Positions 43,659-53,778 of a stretch of DNA of 55,113 bases are shown piece by piece. Both the position numbers and the translations under genes were made by a program. Origin of the DNA: an uncultured Marinoscillum sp. (GTDB lineage Bacteria; Bacteroidota; Bacteroidia; Cytophagales; MED-G16); the NCBI GenBank assembly GCA_902628365.1, contig CACOMW010000006.1:1-55113 (forward strand), given 5' to 3'. The notes beneath the pieces were generated by a model. That model ran no database searches and was not told the DNA's origin. It saw only the letters and a list, made by a program, of their open reading frames with translations. Position 1 is the stretch's first letter. Each line of letters starts with the position of its first letter.

Positions 43659-44912
43659 AATAGACGGCTGATAACTGTTAAGTCTAATAAAAACAAAAAA
43701 TAGAATTGAAAAGGAAATTATTGAAGAGCCACCATAACTAACTAATGGTAATGGAATTCCTATTACAGGGAATAGCCCCATAGACATAGCTATATTTAAA
43801 GAATAATGAAAAAAGAAAAGAGAAAAGACAGAATACCCATATATCAATGAAAATTTATCTTTTTGCATTTCAGCTAAATTTAAAAGTCTAAATAAAAAAA
43901 ATGAGTATAGTATTATAAAAAATAATGAGCCAATAAAACCAAACTCTTCTCCTATTACCGAAAAAATAAAATCCGTGCTTTGCTCTGGAACAAAGTCAAA
44001 TCTGGTTTGTGTTCCTTGTAAATATCCATTCCCGAACAACCCACCAGAACCAATTGCTATCTTTGATTGACTTACATTCCATCCTGATCCAAGTGGATCT
44101 GAATTGGGATTTAATAAGGAAATAATTCTACTTTTATGTCTTGGTTCTAATAAATTATTTAAAATAAAATTTTGACCTTGAACTATTAATAAGCTTAAAA
44201 TACAAAAAATTGATATTTGAATAACTCTTTTTAAATTATTAACAGAGATGCCGATAGCAAACATCGCCATAATAATAATAATACCAAAAAGAGTGATTTT
44301 ATCTAATACAATTCCATGAAAAAATAATACTGCGAAAGAAAGTAAAATTAAAATAAATTTTATTGGTATAATATCATACCTATATAATACTATTATGAAA
44401 GAAAAAAATATAAAAGCGGTTCCATAATCACCTTGTAATAAAATAAGAAAAAATGGTAGAAAAATGATAGCTATCGAGACTAATTTTATTTTAAAATTTT
44501 CTTTAACATTTTTTTTATTTTCTAAATAACTTGCTAAAAATAATGCTGTAGAAAATTTAGAAAACTCAGAAGGCTGGAATCTGAAATCATATATAGAAAT
44601 CCAAGAAGTTGATCCAGAAATCGTTATTCCATAAATTAATACAATTAAAAGTAGTACTAATGATAGTAAATAAAGAGGAAAGGAAATATTAATAACAAAA
44701 CGATAATCAGCAAACTGAATAAAAAGAACCAAAAATGAGATTATAAATAAAAAAAACAAGTGTTTCCCAGGTCTTGAAAAAAATAAGATCGTTTGAAATG
44801 TATTTTCATTAGTTTCAGAAGAATAAATAGCTAAACACCCAAAAAAAATAATTGCAATATAAGATAATACAAGCATCAAATCGACACCAACTAATAAATT
44901 ACTTTGTCTCAT
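43647..44912 (-). CDS. rodA: Rod shape-determining peptidoglycan glycosyltransferase RodA
   Basis: SEDS-family polymerase that, with PBP2, extends lateral cell wall. About ten membrane helices; signatures include QPSEFSKFSTALFLASYLENK, the large extracellular loop with SKIAIGSGGLFGNGYLQGTQTRFDFVPEQSTDFIFSVIGEEFG (in short pieces) and IPLPLVSYGGSSI near the end. Length 421 aa is normal for Bacteroidetes. It is last in the mre operon, overlaps mrdA by 14 bases and converges with the unknown gene with a 12-base overlap. Confidence 0.95.
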   Translation of the reverse strand: MRQSNLLVGVDLMLVLSYIAIIFFGCLAIYSSETNENTFQTILFFSRPGKHLFFLFIISFLVLFIQFADYRFVINISFPLYLLSLVLLLIVLIYGITISGSTSWISIYDFRFQPSEFSKFSTALFLASYLENKKNVKENFKIKLVSIAIIFLPFFLILLQGDYGTAFIFFSFIIVLYRYDIIPIKFILILLSFAVLFFHGIVLDKITLFGIIIIMAMFAIGISVNNLKRVIQISIFCILSLLIVQGQNFILNNLLEPRHKSRIISLLNPNSDPLGSGWNVSQSKIAIGSGGLFGNGYLQGTQTRFDFVPEQSTDFIFSVIGEEFGFIGSLFFIILYSFFLFRLLNLAEMQKDKFSLIYGYSVFSLFFFHYSLNIAMSMGLFPVIGIPLPLVSYGGSSIISFSILFFVFIRLNSYQPSILRR

Positions 44913-46716
44913 AATCTATAAATTCTCCTTTCAATACATAGCTTTCAAGCCATTTTCTTTTAATTTCTTTATTTAAATAGTATTCAATTGCAAGACTAGA
45001 TATAGATGCTGCTGCCCTACCTCCCCAACCAGCATTTTCTATATATGCAGCAATGGCAATTTTTGGTTCATTCTTTGGTGCAAACCCAATAAAACCAGAA
45101 TGGTCATATCCATGAGGATTTTCAACCGTACTAGTTTTTCCACATATTTTTATATTTTTTATATAAGCGCGCCTTGCCGAGCCAGAACTTACAACTTCTT
45201 CCATGGCATCAATTATATAATCGTAGTATTCTTTTTTTATAAGAGTTTCTTTCCATTCTCTTTTTAGTTTTAAAAAATTTATAGAATCTTTTTGAACGGA
45301 TTTAATAATATGAGGTGCAATGTAATTTCCTCTATTTGCAATGATTGCTGCTAAATTAGCCATTTGAAGAGGAGAAACTAATAATTCACCTTGCCCAATA
45401 CTAAGTGAGTAAATATTTGAAAACTTCCATCTATTTCTTCCATATAAATCATTATAATAGTTTTTATTTGGAAGAAACCCTTTAGCTTCTGAGTTTAATT
45501 CCAAGTTGATTTTAGTTCCTAAACCGAATTTTGATACATAATCATTCCAATTATCTATACCTATTCTTGAATCTATGTATGTATTTAAATCTTTATTTTG
45601 ATTTATAATTTTTCTAAATAACCGATAGAAGTAGTTATTAGAAGATAATACAATTGCTTTTTTTAAATCATATAAACCCGCTGGAGCTAAATCCCCAATT
45701 GTATTATTATTAATAAAATATTTATAATTTGGATCTATAACTCCTTCTTCTAATGCTATTAGAGATTGAATTAATTTAAACATGGAACCAGGAGGGTAAA
45801 CTGCAGAAACTGATCTATTAAAAAGTGGTTTTAAAGTATCTTTTTGAAGAAAGTTAAAATTTTCAGAATAAAACCTCCCTGTCAATATATTAGGATCATA
45901 TGAGGGTGAAGATGCTATTGCTAATATTTCACCAGATGAAGGCTCTATAGCTACAACACTACCTACTTTATTTAACAATAATTTTTCTATGTATAACTGT
46001 AAATCAATATCTATAGTAGAAATTATATCTTTTCCTCTTTTAACAACAATATCATTACTTTTGTCATTATAATCCCCAACTGACTCTCCTTTAACATTAT
46101 TTATTTTATAAATGTACCCTTTGTTTCCTCTTAAAAAACTTTCATAAGATTTTTCAATTCCAGAAATTCCAACAAAGTCCCCTGAAGAATAATAATTAAG
46201 ACTATCTTTTTTTAATTCATTGGGACTAATTTCACCAACATAACCTAGAGTATGTGATAGAATTTTATTTGGGTATTGTCTTATGGTTTTTGCTGAAACA
46301 GAAAAACCAGGATATTTACCAATTTCTTGTTGAATAGAATTGAACTCTTCATTACTTATTCCTTTGTAAAATAAAGAAGGCTTAATTGAGGAGTATTTTT
46401 TTGCTTGATCTATTTTATTAATAAAAAAGTCTTTAGAAATATTAAATAATTTTAGAAAAGATGTGGTGTCTTCTAATTCTATATCTTTTGGAACAACTAG
46501 AATGTCATATATTGCCCGATTTGCAACAATGATTTTGTTATTTCTATCAAAAACAATTCCTCGAGAAGGGAAAATAACATTTTCTTGAATAATGTTTTGT
46601 TCAGATAATAATTTGAAGTCTGAAGTAAATATTTGTAGATGGAGTAATCTAAATATAAAAACTAATGAAATTATAGATAATAAAATTAATAACACTCTTT
46701 GTTTAATTCCAATCAT
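44899..46716 (-). CDS. mrdA: Penicillin-binding protein 2
   Basis: Class B transpeptidase of the elongasome. A membrane anchor (about 7-28) and the SRGIVFDRNN pedestal region precede the transpeptidase domain with S311-x-x-K314 (PGSMFK), S358-S-N360 and, in place of the usual KTG, K527-T-S529 (CGKTSTVENPHG). The rest of the active-site surroundings are typical. Length 605 aa. It overlaps mreD by 14 bases and rodA by 14 bases, so expression is tightly coupled. The Thr/Gly to Ser change in the KTG box could affect beta-lactam response but the consequence is not known. Confidence 0.95.
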   Translation of the reverse strand: MIGIKQRVLLILLSIISLVFIFRLLHLQIFTSDFKLLSEQNIIQENVIFPSRGIVFDRNNKIIVANRAIYDILVVPKDIELEDTTSFLKLFNISKDFFINKIDQAKKYSSIKPSLFYKGISNEEFNSIQQEIGKYPGFSVSAKTIRQYPNKILSHTLGYVGEISPNELKKDSLNYYSSGDFVGISGIEKSYESFLRGNKGYIYKINNVKGESVGDYNDKSNDIVVKRGKDIISTIDIDLQLYIEKLLLNKVGSVVAIEPSSGEILAIASSPSYDPNILTGRFYSENFNFLQKDTLKPLFNRSVSAVYPPGSMFKLIQSLIALEEGVIDPNYKYFINNNTIGDLAPAGLYDLKKAIVLSSNNYFYRLFRKIINQNKDLNTYIDSRIGIDNWNDYVSKFGLGTKINLELNSEAKGFLPNKNYYNDLYGRNRWKFSNIYSLSIGQGELLVSPLQMANLAAIIANRGNYIAPHIIKSVQKDSINFLKLKREWKETLIKKEYYDYIIDAMEEVVSSGSARRAYIKNIKICGKTSTVENPHGYDHSGFIGFAPKNEPKIAIAAYIENAGWGGRAAASISSLAIEYYLNKEIKRKWLESYVLKGEFIDYETK

Positions 46717-47218
46717 ATTTTGTATCAGATGAAAGTAGAAGAAACTGTAAAATTAAAACAAGAATAAAATTAAGAAAAGTTGATAATAATATTTTTAATA
46801 TAAAGAAAGGAAAAACCCCAACTGAACTCAAATCAAAAATGTATATAACAGAATTAAATGTAAATATCAATGGAAAAGAATAAAAAAGAAATGGCTGAAT
46901 CCCTAACTCATAACTATTATATAATTTATTTGAACTAATTCTATCAAAAGGAAAATAAAAAGGGATCCAAAAGTTTCTAATAAAAACCATTAATGATAGA
47001 GCAAAAGAATATACTCCCGGTGAGTTACTAAATATATCTAAAAGAAAACCTACAACAAAAGAAAATGTTAATTGACTAAATGAATTTTTAGTGTAATTGA
47101 ATATAATAAAATAAAAAATTATTGGTGAGAAAATAACGCTGTTAAAAAAATAAGTTTTTTCAAAAATTACTACTTGAAGAAAAAAGACTATACAAAAAGA
47201 TATAATTTTATTTTTCAT
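46703..47218 (-). CDS. mreD: Rod shape-determining protein MreD
   Basis: A 171-aa integral inner-membrane protein with about five hydrophobic helices, small and poorly conserved as usual for MreD. Its identification rests on topology, size and place between mreC (11-base overlap) and mrdA (14-base overlap). The FVVGFLLDIFSNSPGVYSFALSLMVF part matches the most recognisable MreD segment (F-x-x-G-x-x-x-D). Confidence 0.88.
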   Translation of the reverse strand: MKNKIISFCIVFFLQVVIFEKTYFFNSVIFSPIIFYFIIFNYTKNSFSQLTFSFVVGFLLDIFSNSPGVYSFALSLMVFIRNFWIPFYFPFDRISSNKLYNSYELGIQPFLFYSFPLIFTFNSVIYIFDLSSVGVFPFFILKILLSTFLNFILVLILQFLLLSSDTKYDWN

Positions 47219-48032
47219 TATTTAACTCTAACAATTTTTGTTCTTGTTTCATTTTATTTTCAACCACATATACATTTTTAACTGAATAAAAATTTTCTAT
47301 TGGATTTGATTCGATATATAAAAAATTTGAATTAGAATTTTTATCAATTTTTTTAATAACTGAAATAGGAATTCCTTCAGGGAAAATAGATTCAAAAGAT
47401 GAAGTATATACGGTATCGCCCTCATTAATATTTAAATGCTTTGGAACATATAAAACATTTAATATTTCAGGATTTTTACCAGACCAGTTTACAGAAGAAG
47501 TAATTTTAGATTTACCAACAGAGGATGGTATAATTAATTTAGAACTCAAGAGTGAATGCCCAACAGAAAAATTTGGAGATGCACTATGAATTTTTCCAAT
47601 AATACCATTAAATCCAATTACACCTTGGTCTACTTTTATTCCGTCCTCTTGACCTTTATCTAGAGTAAAATAATTATTTTTTTTGTAAACCGAATTATTT
47701 ATAATTCCTGCATTTATTATTTCATAAGTATCATAATTTAAAATACTGATTGAATCAGAATAAATATGTTTGTTTCTATTTATTTCAAGTAATTTGTTTT
47801 TCAATAAAACATTCTCACTCATAACATCACTATTTATCTTATTCAAATTAAAATAATTAACTATTGATGATCGTATTTGAAATATGCTGCCTACTATATA
47901 ATTTGATGAATTGAAAAAAGAAGAATTATAGTAAGGGTTGTTATTAAATATTGAAATGAAAGAAATTAATGCTAGAAAAAAAAAATAAAATTTATATTTA
48001 TTTTTAGCTAAAATCCTAATTAATATTTGCAT
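47208..48032 (-). CDS. mreC: Rod shape-determining protein MreC
   Basis: Bitopic scaffold of the elongasome that activates PBP2. One N-terminal transmembrane helix (about 14-28), a helical segment (about 60-95) and a beta-rich periplasmic domain (about 105-250; VDQGVIGFNGIIGKIHSASPNFS is the typical core). Length 274 aa. It follows mreB after 6 bases. Confidence 0.93.
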   Translation of the reverse strand: MQILIRILAKNKYKFYFFFLALISFISIFNNNPYYNSSFFNSSNYIVGSIFQIRSSIVNYFNLNKINSDVMSENVLLKNKLLEINRNKHIYSDSISILNYDTYEIINAGIINNSVYKKNNYFTLDKGQEDGIKVDQGVIGFNGIIGKIHSASPNFSVGHSLLSSKLIIPSSVGKSKITSSVNWSGKNPEILNVLYVPKHLNINEGDTVYTSSFESIFPEGIPISVIKKIDKNSNSNFLYIESNPIENFYSVKNVYVVENKMKQEQKLLELNNEK

Positions 48033-48038
48033 AAATTA

Positions 48039-49067
48039 TTAATTCATTAAAACAGGCTTGAAAGAATCAATATTTCTCAATGCCATTCCGGTTCCTCTAA
48101 CAACAGCCTTCAAAGGATCTTCAGCAACATGAATTTGTAATTTGGTTTTTAATGCAAGTCTTTTGTCTAAACCTCTCAATAATGCTCCGCCGCCAGTTAA
48201 ATAAATACCATTATCGTAAATATCAGCTGATAATTCAGGAGGAGCGTTTTCTAAAGCCTTCAATACAGCTTCTTCAATTTTTGAAATAGACTTATCCATA
48301 GCAAATCCAATTTCAGAATAAGATATTTTAACAACTTTAGGGATTCCTGTAACTAAATCTCTACCACGAATATCAAGATCCTCAGGAGCATCCTTTAACT
48401 CAGTCATGGCTGAACCAACTTCTATTTTTATTGTTTCTGCTGACCTTTCTCCGATAAGCAAGTTATGCTGTCTTTTCATATAGTCTATTATATCAGCTGT
48501 AAAACTATCGCCAGCGGTTCTAATAGATTGATCAGTGACAATACCAGATAAGGCAATTATCGCAATCTCAGTAGTTCCACCTCCAATATCTATAATCATT
48601 GAACCAAACGGTTTCTCAATTTCTATACCTATTCCTATAGCAGCAGCAATAGGTTCTTGTATCATATACACTTCCTTGGCCCCCGCATGTTCAGCAGAAT
48701 CTCGAACGGCACGTTTTTCAACTTCAGTTATTCCTGAGGGAATACATATAACCATTCTATGGGATACTGGAAAAAGTTTTTTATTGTTATCAATCATTTT
48801 TATCATACCTCTTATCATGTGTTCAGCAGCATGAAAATCGGCAATTACTCCATCTTTTAATGGTCTAATCGTTCTTATATTTTCATGAGTTTTTTCATGC
48901 ATTTGCATTGCCTCTGAACCAATTGCAATAACTTTATTAGTGAGTCTATCAATAGCAATAATAGAAGGCTCGTCAACAACAATATTTCCATTGCAAATAA
49001 TTAATGTATTTGCTGTACCTAAATCAATGGCTAAATCGCTCGTAAAGTAATCTAAAAAACCCATCAT
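48039..49067 (-). CDS. mreB: Rod shape-determining actin homologue MreB
   Basis: Bacterial actin that positions the elongasome along the membrane. Actin-fold motifs: IDLGTANTLI (phosphate 1), MIDIGGGTTEIAII (phosphate 2), and YLTGGGALLRGLDKRLA (adenosine). MIQEPIAAAIGIGIEIEKPFG forms the connecting region. Length 342 aa. Two consecutive ATG codons open the gene. It is the first of five overlapping or nearly abutting genes mreB-C-D-mrdA-rodA; the gap before it (49068-49186) holds a terminator-like hairpin after purH and no strong promoter match. Confidence 0.97.
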   Translation of the reverse strand: MMGFLDYFTSDLAIDLGTANTLIICNGNIVVDEPSIIAIDRLTNKVIAIGSEAMQMHEKTHENIRTIRPLKDGVIADFHAAEHMIRGMIKMIDNNKKLFPVSHRMVICIPSGITEVEKRAVRDSAEHAGAKEVYMIQEPIAAAIGIGIEIEKPFGSMIIDIGGGTTEIAIIALSGIVTDQSIRTAGDSFTADIIDYMKRQHNLLIGERSAETIKIEVGSAMTELKDAPEDLDIRGRDLVTGIPKVVKISYSEIGFAMDKSISKIEEAVLKALENAPPELSADIYDNGIYLTGGGALLRGLDKRLALKTKLQIHVAEDPLKAVVRGTGMALRNIDSFKPVLMN

Positions 49068-49121
49068 AATGTAAAAATAATTAATATTTTAGAGTCAAAA
49101 GGGTTAGCAATTTAACATTAT

Positions 49122-49147
49122 GAAAAAATAAATCCTAAAAATTAGGA
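49122..49147 (-). terminator. Terminator-like hairpin between purH and mreB
   Basis: On the minus strand TCCTAA (49147-49142), a 3-base loop and TTAGGA (49138-49133) are followed by TTTATTTTTT. It would end the ccm-purN-purH transcript 40 bases past the purH stop. A TATTTTTG element lies just before it (49156-49149) with a TTTG 24 bases further up, an over-long spacing for a promoter, so whether mreB has its own start here is unclear. Confidence 0.5.
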
Positions 49148-49186
49148 ACAAAAATATAATTTATGAAATAAGAAATAATTCAAAAA

Positions 49187-50683
49187 TTAATGATAAAAGT
49201 GCCTTAATCCAGTAAAAAACATGGATATTTTTTGATCATTGCAAGCCTTTATAGACAATTCATCTTTAACTGATCCACCTGGCTGAACAATAGTAGAAAT
49301 ACCAACACTTGATGCAATTTCAACACAATCTGGAAAGGGGAAAAAAGCGTCTGAAGCCATAGAAGCCCCCTTAACATCAAATTTGAATTGCTTAGCTTTT
49401 TCTATTGCAAACTTTAATGCATCTATCCTGGATGTTTGACCTATACCACTTGAAATCATTTGTTTATTTTTGACTAAAACAATTGCATTTGACTTGGAGT
49501 GCTTGACAATTTTATTTGCAAATTCTAAATCTTCAATTTGGGTCCCACTAGCATTTGTATTTGTTACCAATTTCCAATTTTTTGAAATATTTTCAATATT
49601 ATCATAATTCTGCTGTATCACTCCATTTAAAATGTTTCTATAAGATGAATTTTGAATATTTATTTTCTTTTGTAGAAGAAGTATCCTGTTTTTCTTGGAC
49701 TTCAAGACTTCTAAAGCTTTTTGATCAAATTCAGGTGCTATTAAAATTTCGAAGAATAGTTTATCAATTTCTATAGAGGTTTTATAGTCAATTTTAGTAT
49801 TAGAAATTAATACTCCACCAAAAGCAGATAAAGGATCTGCTTGGAATGCCAAAAGATAAGAAGATAAAGAATCTTTTGCCGATGCAATTCCACAAGCATT
49901 ATTATGTTTAATAATGGCAAAGGTGGGATCATGAAATTCTGATATTAACTTAATAGCTGAGTCTACATCAAGAAGATTATTATATGAAAGATCTTTACCA
50001 TTCAATTTTTTAAATATCTGATCTAAATTTCCTTTAAACAGAGCATTTTGGTGTGGGTTCTCTCCATATCTCAAATTAGTATATACACCACATTTAAGCC
50101 CAAAATATTCATCTATGTCTTTATCATACTGAGAAATTAAATTAAATGCTTCAAAAGCTAATTTTTGTCTAAAATCAAGTTGAGATGAAAAATTATTTTC
50201 TTTCAAATAATCCAAAACAAGACTATATTGTTCTTTTTGAGATACTACGATAATATCAGAAAAGTTTTTAGCACCTGCTCTAATCAAAGAAACACCACCT
50301 ATATCAATTTTTTCTATTATTTCATTATCTTCATTAGAGAACTTAACTGTTTCTGAAAATGGATAAAGGTCAACAACTACCATATCGATTTTAGGTAATT
50401 CATATTTTTTTATATCATCTTGATCTTCTTCACTATTGTTTCTTGATAAAAGAGAGCCAAATATTTTAGGATGTAATGTTTTAACTCGACCTCCCAAAAT
50501 AGATGGATAACCTGTAACTGACTCAACAGACTTAACGGGTATATTTAAACTTTTTATATATCTTTCTGTACCTCCTGTTGAAAATATATCAATCTGATTT
50601 TGAAAAAAAAATCTACATAGCTCATCTAATCCTTCTTTATTAAAAACTGAAATTAGTACAGATTTTATTTTAATATTTTTCAT
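49187..50683 (-). CDS. purH: Bifunctional AICAR transformylase/IMP cyclohydrolase
   Basis: Last two steps of IMP synthesis. The N-terminal cyclohydrolase domain (1-190) shows VLISVFNKEGLDELCRF, STGGTERYI and GGRVKTLHPKIFGSLL; the C-terminal transformylase has the GENPHQNALF motif, IIKHNNACGIA with the catalytic His pair region, and SDAFFPFPDCVEIA. Length 498 aa is standard. It lies 16 bases after purN, and upstream of mreB as in many Bacteroidetes. Confidence 0.97.
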   Translation of the reverse strand: MKNIKIKSVLISVFNKEGLDELCRFFFQNQIDIFSTGGTERYIKSLNIPVKSVESVTGYPSILGGRVKTLHPKIFGSLLSRNNSEEDQDDIKKYELPKIDMVVVDLYPFSETVKFSNEDNEIIEKIDIGGVSLIRAGAKNFSDIIVVSQKEQYSLVLDYLKENNFSSQLDFRQKLAFEAFNLISQYDKDIDEYFGLKCGVYTNLRYGENPHQNALFKGNLDQIFKKLNGKDLSYNNLLDVDSAIKLISEFHDPTFAIIKHNNACGIASAKDSLSSYLLAFQADPLSAFGGVLISNTKIDYKTSIEIDKLFFEILIAPEFDQKALEVLKSKKNRILLLQKKINIQNSSYRNILNGVIQQNYDNIENISKNWKLVTNTNASGTQIEDLEFANKIVKHSKSNAIVLVKNKQMISSGIGQTSRIDALKFAIEKAKQFKFDVKGASMASDAFFPFPDCVEIASSVGISTIVQPGGSVKDELSIKACNDQKISMFFTGLRHFYH

Positions 50684-50699
50684 TCATGCAAAAATAAAA

Positions 50700-51272
50700 T
50701 TATAATTGATTTAAAATATATTTTTCAATAATTTCAGGATAATATTTATGTTCAAGCTTATGTATTTTAGAAGCTAAACTATCAATAGTTTCTAATTCGT
50801 CTATTAAAACTTCTTTTTGAAATAAAACTTTTCCATCATCATACTTTTCATTAACTAGATGAATTGTTATACCTGATTTTGACTCCTTAGAATCTAAAAC
50901 ACTTTTGTGAACATAGTCTCCATAATACCCTTTTCCTCCATACTTTGGCAATAAAGCAGGGTGAATATTTATTATTTTGTTTCTATATCGCTTTATTATT
51001 TCTTTTCCTATAAGTTTCAAATAGCCGGCCAAAATTATATGAGTTATTTTTTTTGATTTTAAAAACAATAAAAATTCATTGTTGTTTTTTGAATTTGGTT
51101 CAATTATTTCATATGCCAAATTTATTTTTTTAGCTCTTTCAATTACGTAAGCATCTTTATTATTACAAATAAGAAGCTCAGGTATAATAGTATTATTGTT
51201 TTTAAAATAGTTATAAAGGTTTTCTACATTTGAACCGCTTCCTGAAGCAAATAAAGCAAGTTTATATTTCAT
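50700..51272 (-). CDS. purN: Phosphoribosylglycinamide formyltransferase
   Basis: Transfers a formyl group from 10-formyl-THF to GAR in purine synthesis. LALFASGSGSNVENL (substrate phosphate loop), the HIILAGYLKLIG segment, catalytic region NIHPALLPKYGGKGYYGDYVHKSVL (in short pieces) with Asn and His, and the SGITIHLVNEKYDDG motif with the catalytic Asp are all present. Length 190 aa. Its ATG overlaps the ccmF stop (ATGA). Confidence 0.95.
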   Translation of the reverse strand: MKYKLALFASGSGSNVENLYNYFKNNNTIIPELLICNNKDAYVIERAKKINLAYEIIEPNSKNNNEFLLFLKSKKITHIILAGYLKLIGKEIIKRYRNKIINIHPALLPKYGGKGYYGDYVHKSVLDSKESKSGITIHLVNEKYDDGKVLFQKEVLIDELETIDSLASKIHKLEHKYYPEIIEKYILNQL

Positions 51273-53773
51273 TTAATAGATCCTATTTGTTTTTTTCGGA
51301 AAGAAAGAAGTAAACCAAAAATTAAAACAAAAAATCCAATCCAAAAAAGATTAATAAATGGTTTTTGTACAGCTTCAATAATAACCCAATTTTTTTGGGT
51401 AGTTTGAAATGTAATTTTAAATAACCCGTCATTTGGTTTGATTTCTGATAAGTAAACCTTAATACCTAAGTCATCAACTATATCAGGAACTAGGCCAACC
51501 TTATTATCCTCAATTATATATATAGGTTTTGCTATATATTCTTGATTGTTAGACATGATTTTTATTTGAGCCTCAGCAACAAACCTATTATTAAATAAAC
51601 TATCTTTTTTAGCTTTTATTTTTTCTAATGATGAAACATAATCATTTAAAAAAAATGTTTGATTAATTTTTACATACAAAGAATCTTTCTCAGACCAAAT
51701 AATCTCTTGATCTGGATCTGGATAAGTCCTAACATGTACATAAAGATCTTCTAAAAAATGATTTTTTACATCTGGTGAAAAAACAATCATATCAGAATTT
51801 GGATCAGTTTGGACTTTTGGAAATAGATTAAAGTCTTTTTTTCTTATATCAAATGAATTTTTATTTAATTCAAATTTTAGATCAAAGTAGGTTATTTCAT
51901 TATTATCAATTTCAACGGTATCATTTTCGAGTAATTCATGTCCATTAGTTTTGATGTTTTTTTTCAAAATATATTTATTAATTATTGGCACAAACTCTAA
52001 ATAATTTTCATTCACAAAACCATCAAAGTTTTTAATTTTTTTTCTTTTTCCTAAATATTCAACATCATATTCACCAACTTTTCTTTTTTCATTAACAAAA
52101 ATTAGCATATTATCTTGATTTACTTCATCTGGAAATTCATTATTCCAAACTAATCCTGTATAATTTTTTGATATAATTGAAGAATATCCAGAAGAAAATA
52201 GTATACCAATAAACATAATTGCAACCCCTATATGAGAAACTGATGCAGACGAAACCAATTGCTGCTTTCTAAAAAAATGCATTAAAATACTTCCATTTGA
52301 AAAAATGGAGAAAAAAGAAGAAGTAATCAAAATCATATAAGAAACTTTTTTAATGGGATAGATAGCTATAATTAAAGAAGAAATAATCATAGTCAACATT
52401 AAAGGTCTAAAAAATATATTAATATTATTGTTAGAGTTTTTAGAATTCCACCATAAAATTTGAGCAATACCAGAAAAAATTGCAATTAAAGAAGCAAACC
52501 AAATTTGAGCATTTGAATAGAATAATTCCTTTTCAACTGGAGGAGCCATATTTGATATGCCTCCAAACATTTCAATAATACTACTAATTACAGGAATTGA
52601 AGTAGGAAAAATTACTTGAAATGACATAACCAGTAAAGTAAATACACCTAGTAGCAACCAAAATTCCGGAGTATAATTTTTGATTTTCTTATCAGATTTA
52701 GGCAATATATTCCACCTCTTAACAAAATAAAAAAATCCTAATATTATAAAAGAAAATAAATATATAAGTAGCTGCCCACTCAAACCTAAATCTGTAAATG
52801 AATGTACTGAACTATCACCTAAAATGCCGCTTCTAGTTAAAAAAGTAGAGTAAAGTATTAGTATAAAGCTTATGATTGATAGAATTAAAGATGTTTTAAT
52901 ATAATTTTTATTTTTTTGAGCTAGTATTATTGAATGTAAACTTGCAACTAAAAATAACCAAGGTACATATACTGCATTTTCAACGGGATCCCAATTCCAA
53001 TACCCTCCAAAATTCAAAGTTTCATAAGCCCAATAGGCACCCATCATAATACCAATTCCTAATACAATTATAGAATAGATTAACCATTTTTTTGTAGGTA
53101 ATATCCAGCCCCTAAAGTCTGATAATCTTAATGCTGAAATTGCATATGCAAAAGGTATCAAGCAAATTGAAAAACCTAAAAATAAAGTAGGAGGATGAAT
53201 AACCATCCAATAATTTTGTAAAAGAATATTAAGGCCTGTTCCATTTTCAGGAATAAAATCAGGATTTAATTGAAAAATTGGTGCAGTCACAGCATCTCTT
53301 AACATAATAAATGGAGAACTGCCAATTTTAAAATCAAAAAATATAATACCCAACACCATGGAAGTTAAAAATAATTGAGTGAGACTAATAATTATAAGAA
53401 CTGAAGTATTCCACTTATTAGTTTTTTTATTAATAAAAATTATTCCCAATAAAATATTCCAAAATATCCATAGCAGAAATGAACCTTCTTGTCCTTCCCA
53501 AAAAGATGATATTTTAAAGTAAAGAGGAAGTTCAATTGAAGAATGCTGAAAAGCATAATAATATTCAAATAAATTATTTATTATTAAATAGTAAATTAAT
53601 GATATAGCAAATAATGTAGTTAAACCATGTAAATAAAAACTAGTTGAAGCAAATTTAAACCAGGTATGTTGATAGTTTGATGACTCATGATAAATAAAAC
53701 CCAATAAAGAAACAAAGGACAAAACAAAAGAAGATATTAATAAGAAATGACCTAAATCACCTATTGATTCCAT
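51269..53773 (-). CDS. ccmF: Cytochrome c haem lyase CcmF
   Basis: Large integral membrane protein of cytochrome c maturation System I that ligates haem to apocytochrome. About fourteen or more helices; the haem-handling tryptophan-rich motif GGYWNWDPVENAVYVPW is intact (about residue 255), with HPPTLFLGFS upstream. A periplasmic insert (about 540-800) precedes the final helix. At 834 aa it is longer than E. coli CcmF (about 650), as in other Bacteroidetes. No ccmG/ccmH is seen next to it; purN follows with a 4-base overlap. Confidence 0.94.
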   Translation of the reverse strand: MESIGDLGHFLLISSFVLSFVSLLGFIYHESSNYQHTWFKFASTSFYLHGLTTLFAISLIYYLIINNLFEYYYAFQHSSIELPLYFKISSFWEGQEGSFLLWIFWNILLGIIFINKKTNKWNTSVLIIISLTQLFLTSMVLGIIFFDFKIGSSPFIMLRDAVTAPIFQLNPDFIPENGTGLNILLQNYWMVIHPPTLFLGFSICLIPFAYAISALRLSDFRGWILPTKKWLIYSIIVLGIGIMMGAYWAYETLNFGGYWNWDPVENAVYVPWLFLVASLHSIILAQKNKNYIKTSLILSIISFILILYSTFLTRSGILGDSSVHSFTDLGLSGQLLIYLFSFIILGFFYFVKRWNILPKSDKKIKNYTPEFWLLLGVFTLLVMSFQVIFPTSIPVISSIIEMFGGISNMAPPVEKELFYSNAQIWFASLIAIFSGIAQILWWNSKNSNNNINIFFRPLMLTMIISSLIIAIYPIKKVSYMILITSSFFSIFSNGSILMHFFRKQQLVSSASVSHIGVAIMFIGILFSSGYSSIISKNYTGLVWNNEFPDEVNQDNMLIFVNEKRKVGEYDVEYLGKRKKIKNFDGFVNENYLEFVPIINKYILKKNIKTNGHELLENDTVEIDNNEITYFDLKFELNKNSFDIRKKDFNLFPKVQTDPNSDMIVFSPDVKNHFLEDLYVHVRTYPDPDQEIIWSEKDSLYVKINQTFFLNDYVSSLEKIKAKKDSLFNNRFVAEAQIKIMSNNQEYIAKPIYIIEDNKVGLVPDIVDDLGIKVYLSEIKPNDGLFKITFQTTQKNWVIIEAVQKPFINLFWIGFFVLIFGLLLSFRKKQIGSIK

Positions 53774-53778
53774 AAAAA

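Noticed and set aside
49149-49184. Promoter for mreB (TATTTTTG with TTTG upstream)
   Set aside because: Spacing of 24 bases is longer than the 18-21 seen at the other promoters in the window, and the start would fall inside the terminator hairpin.
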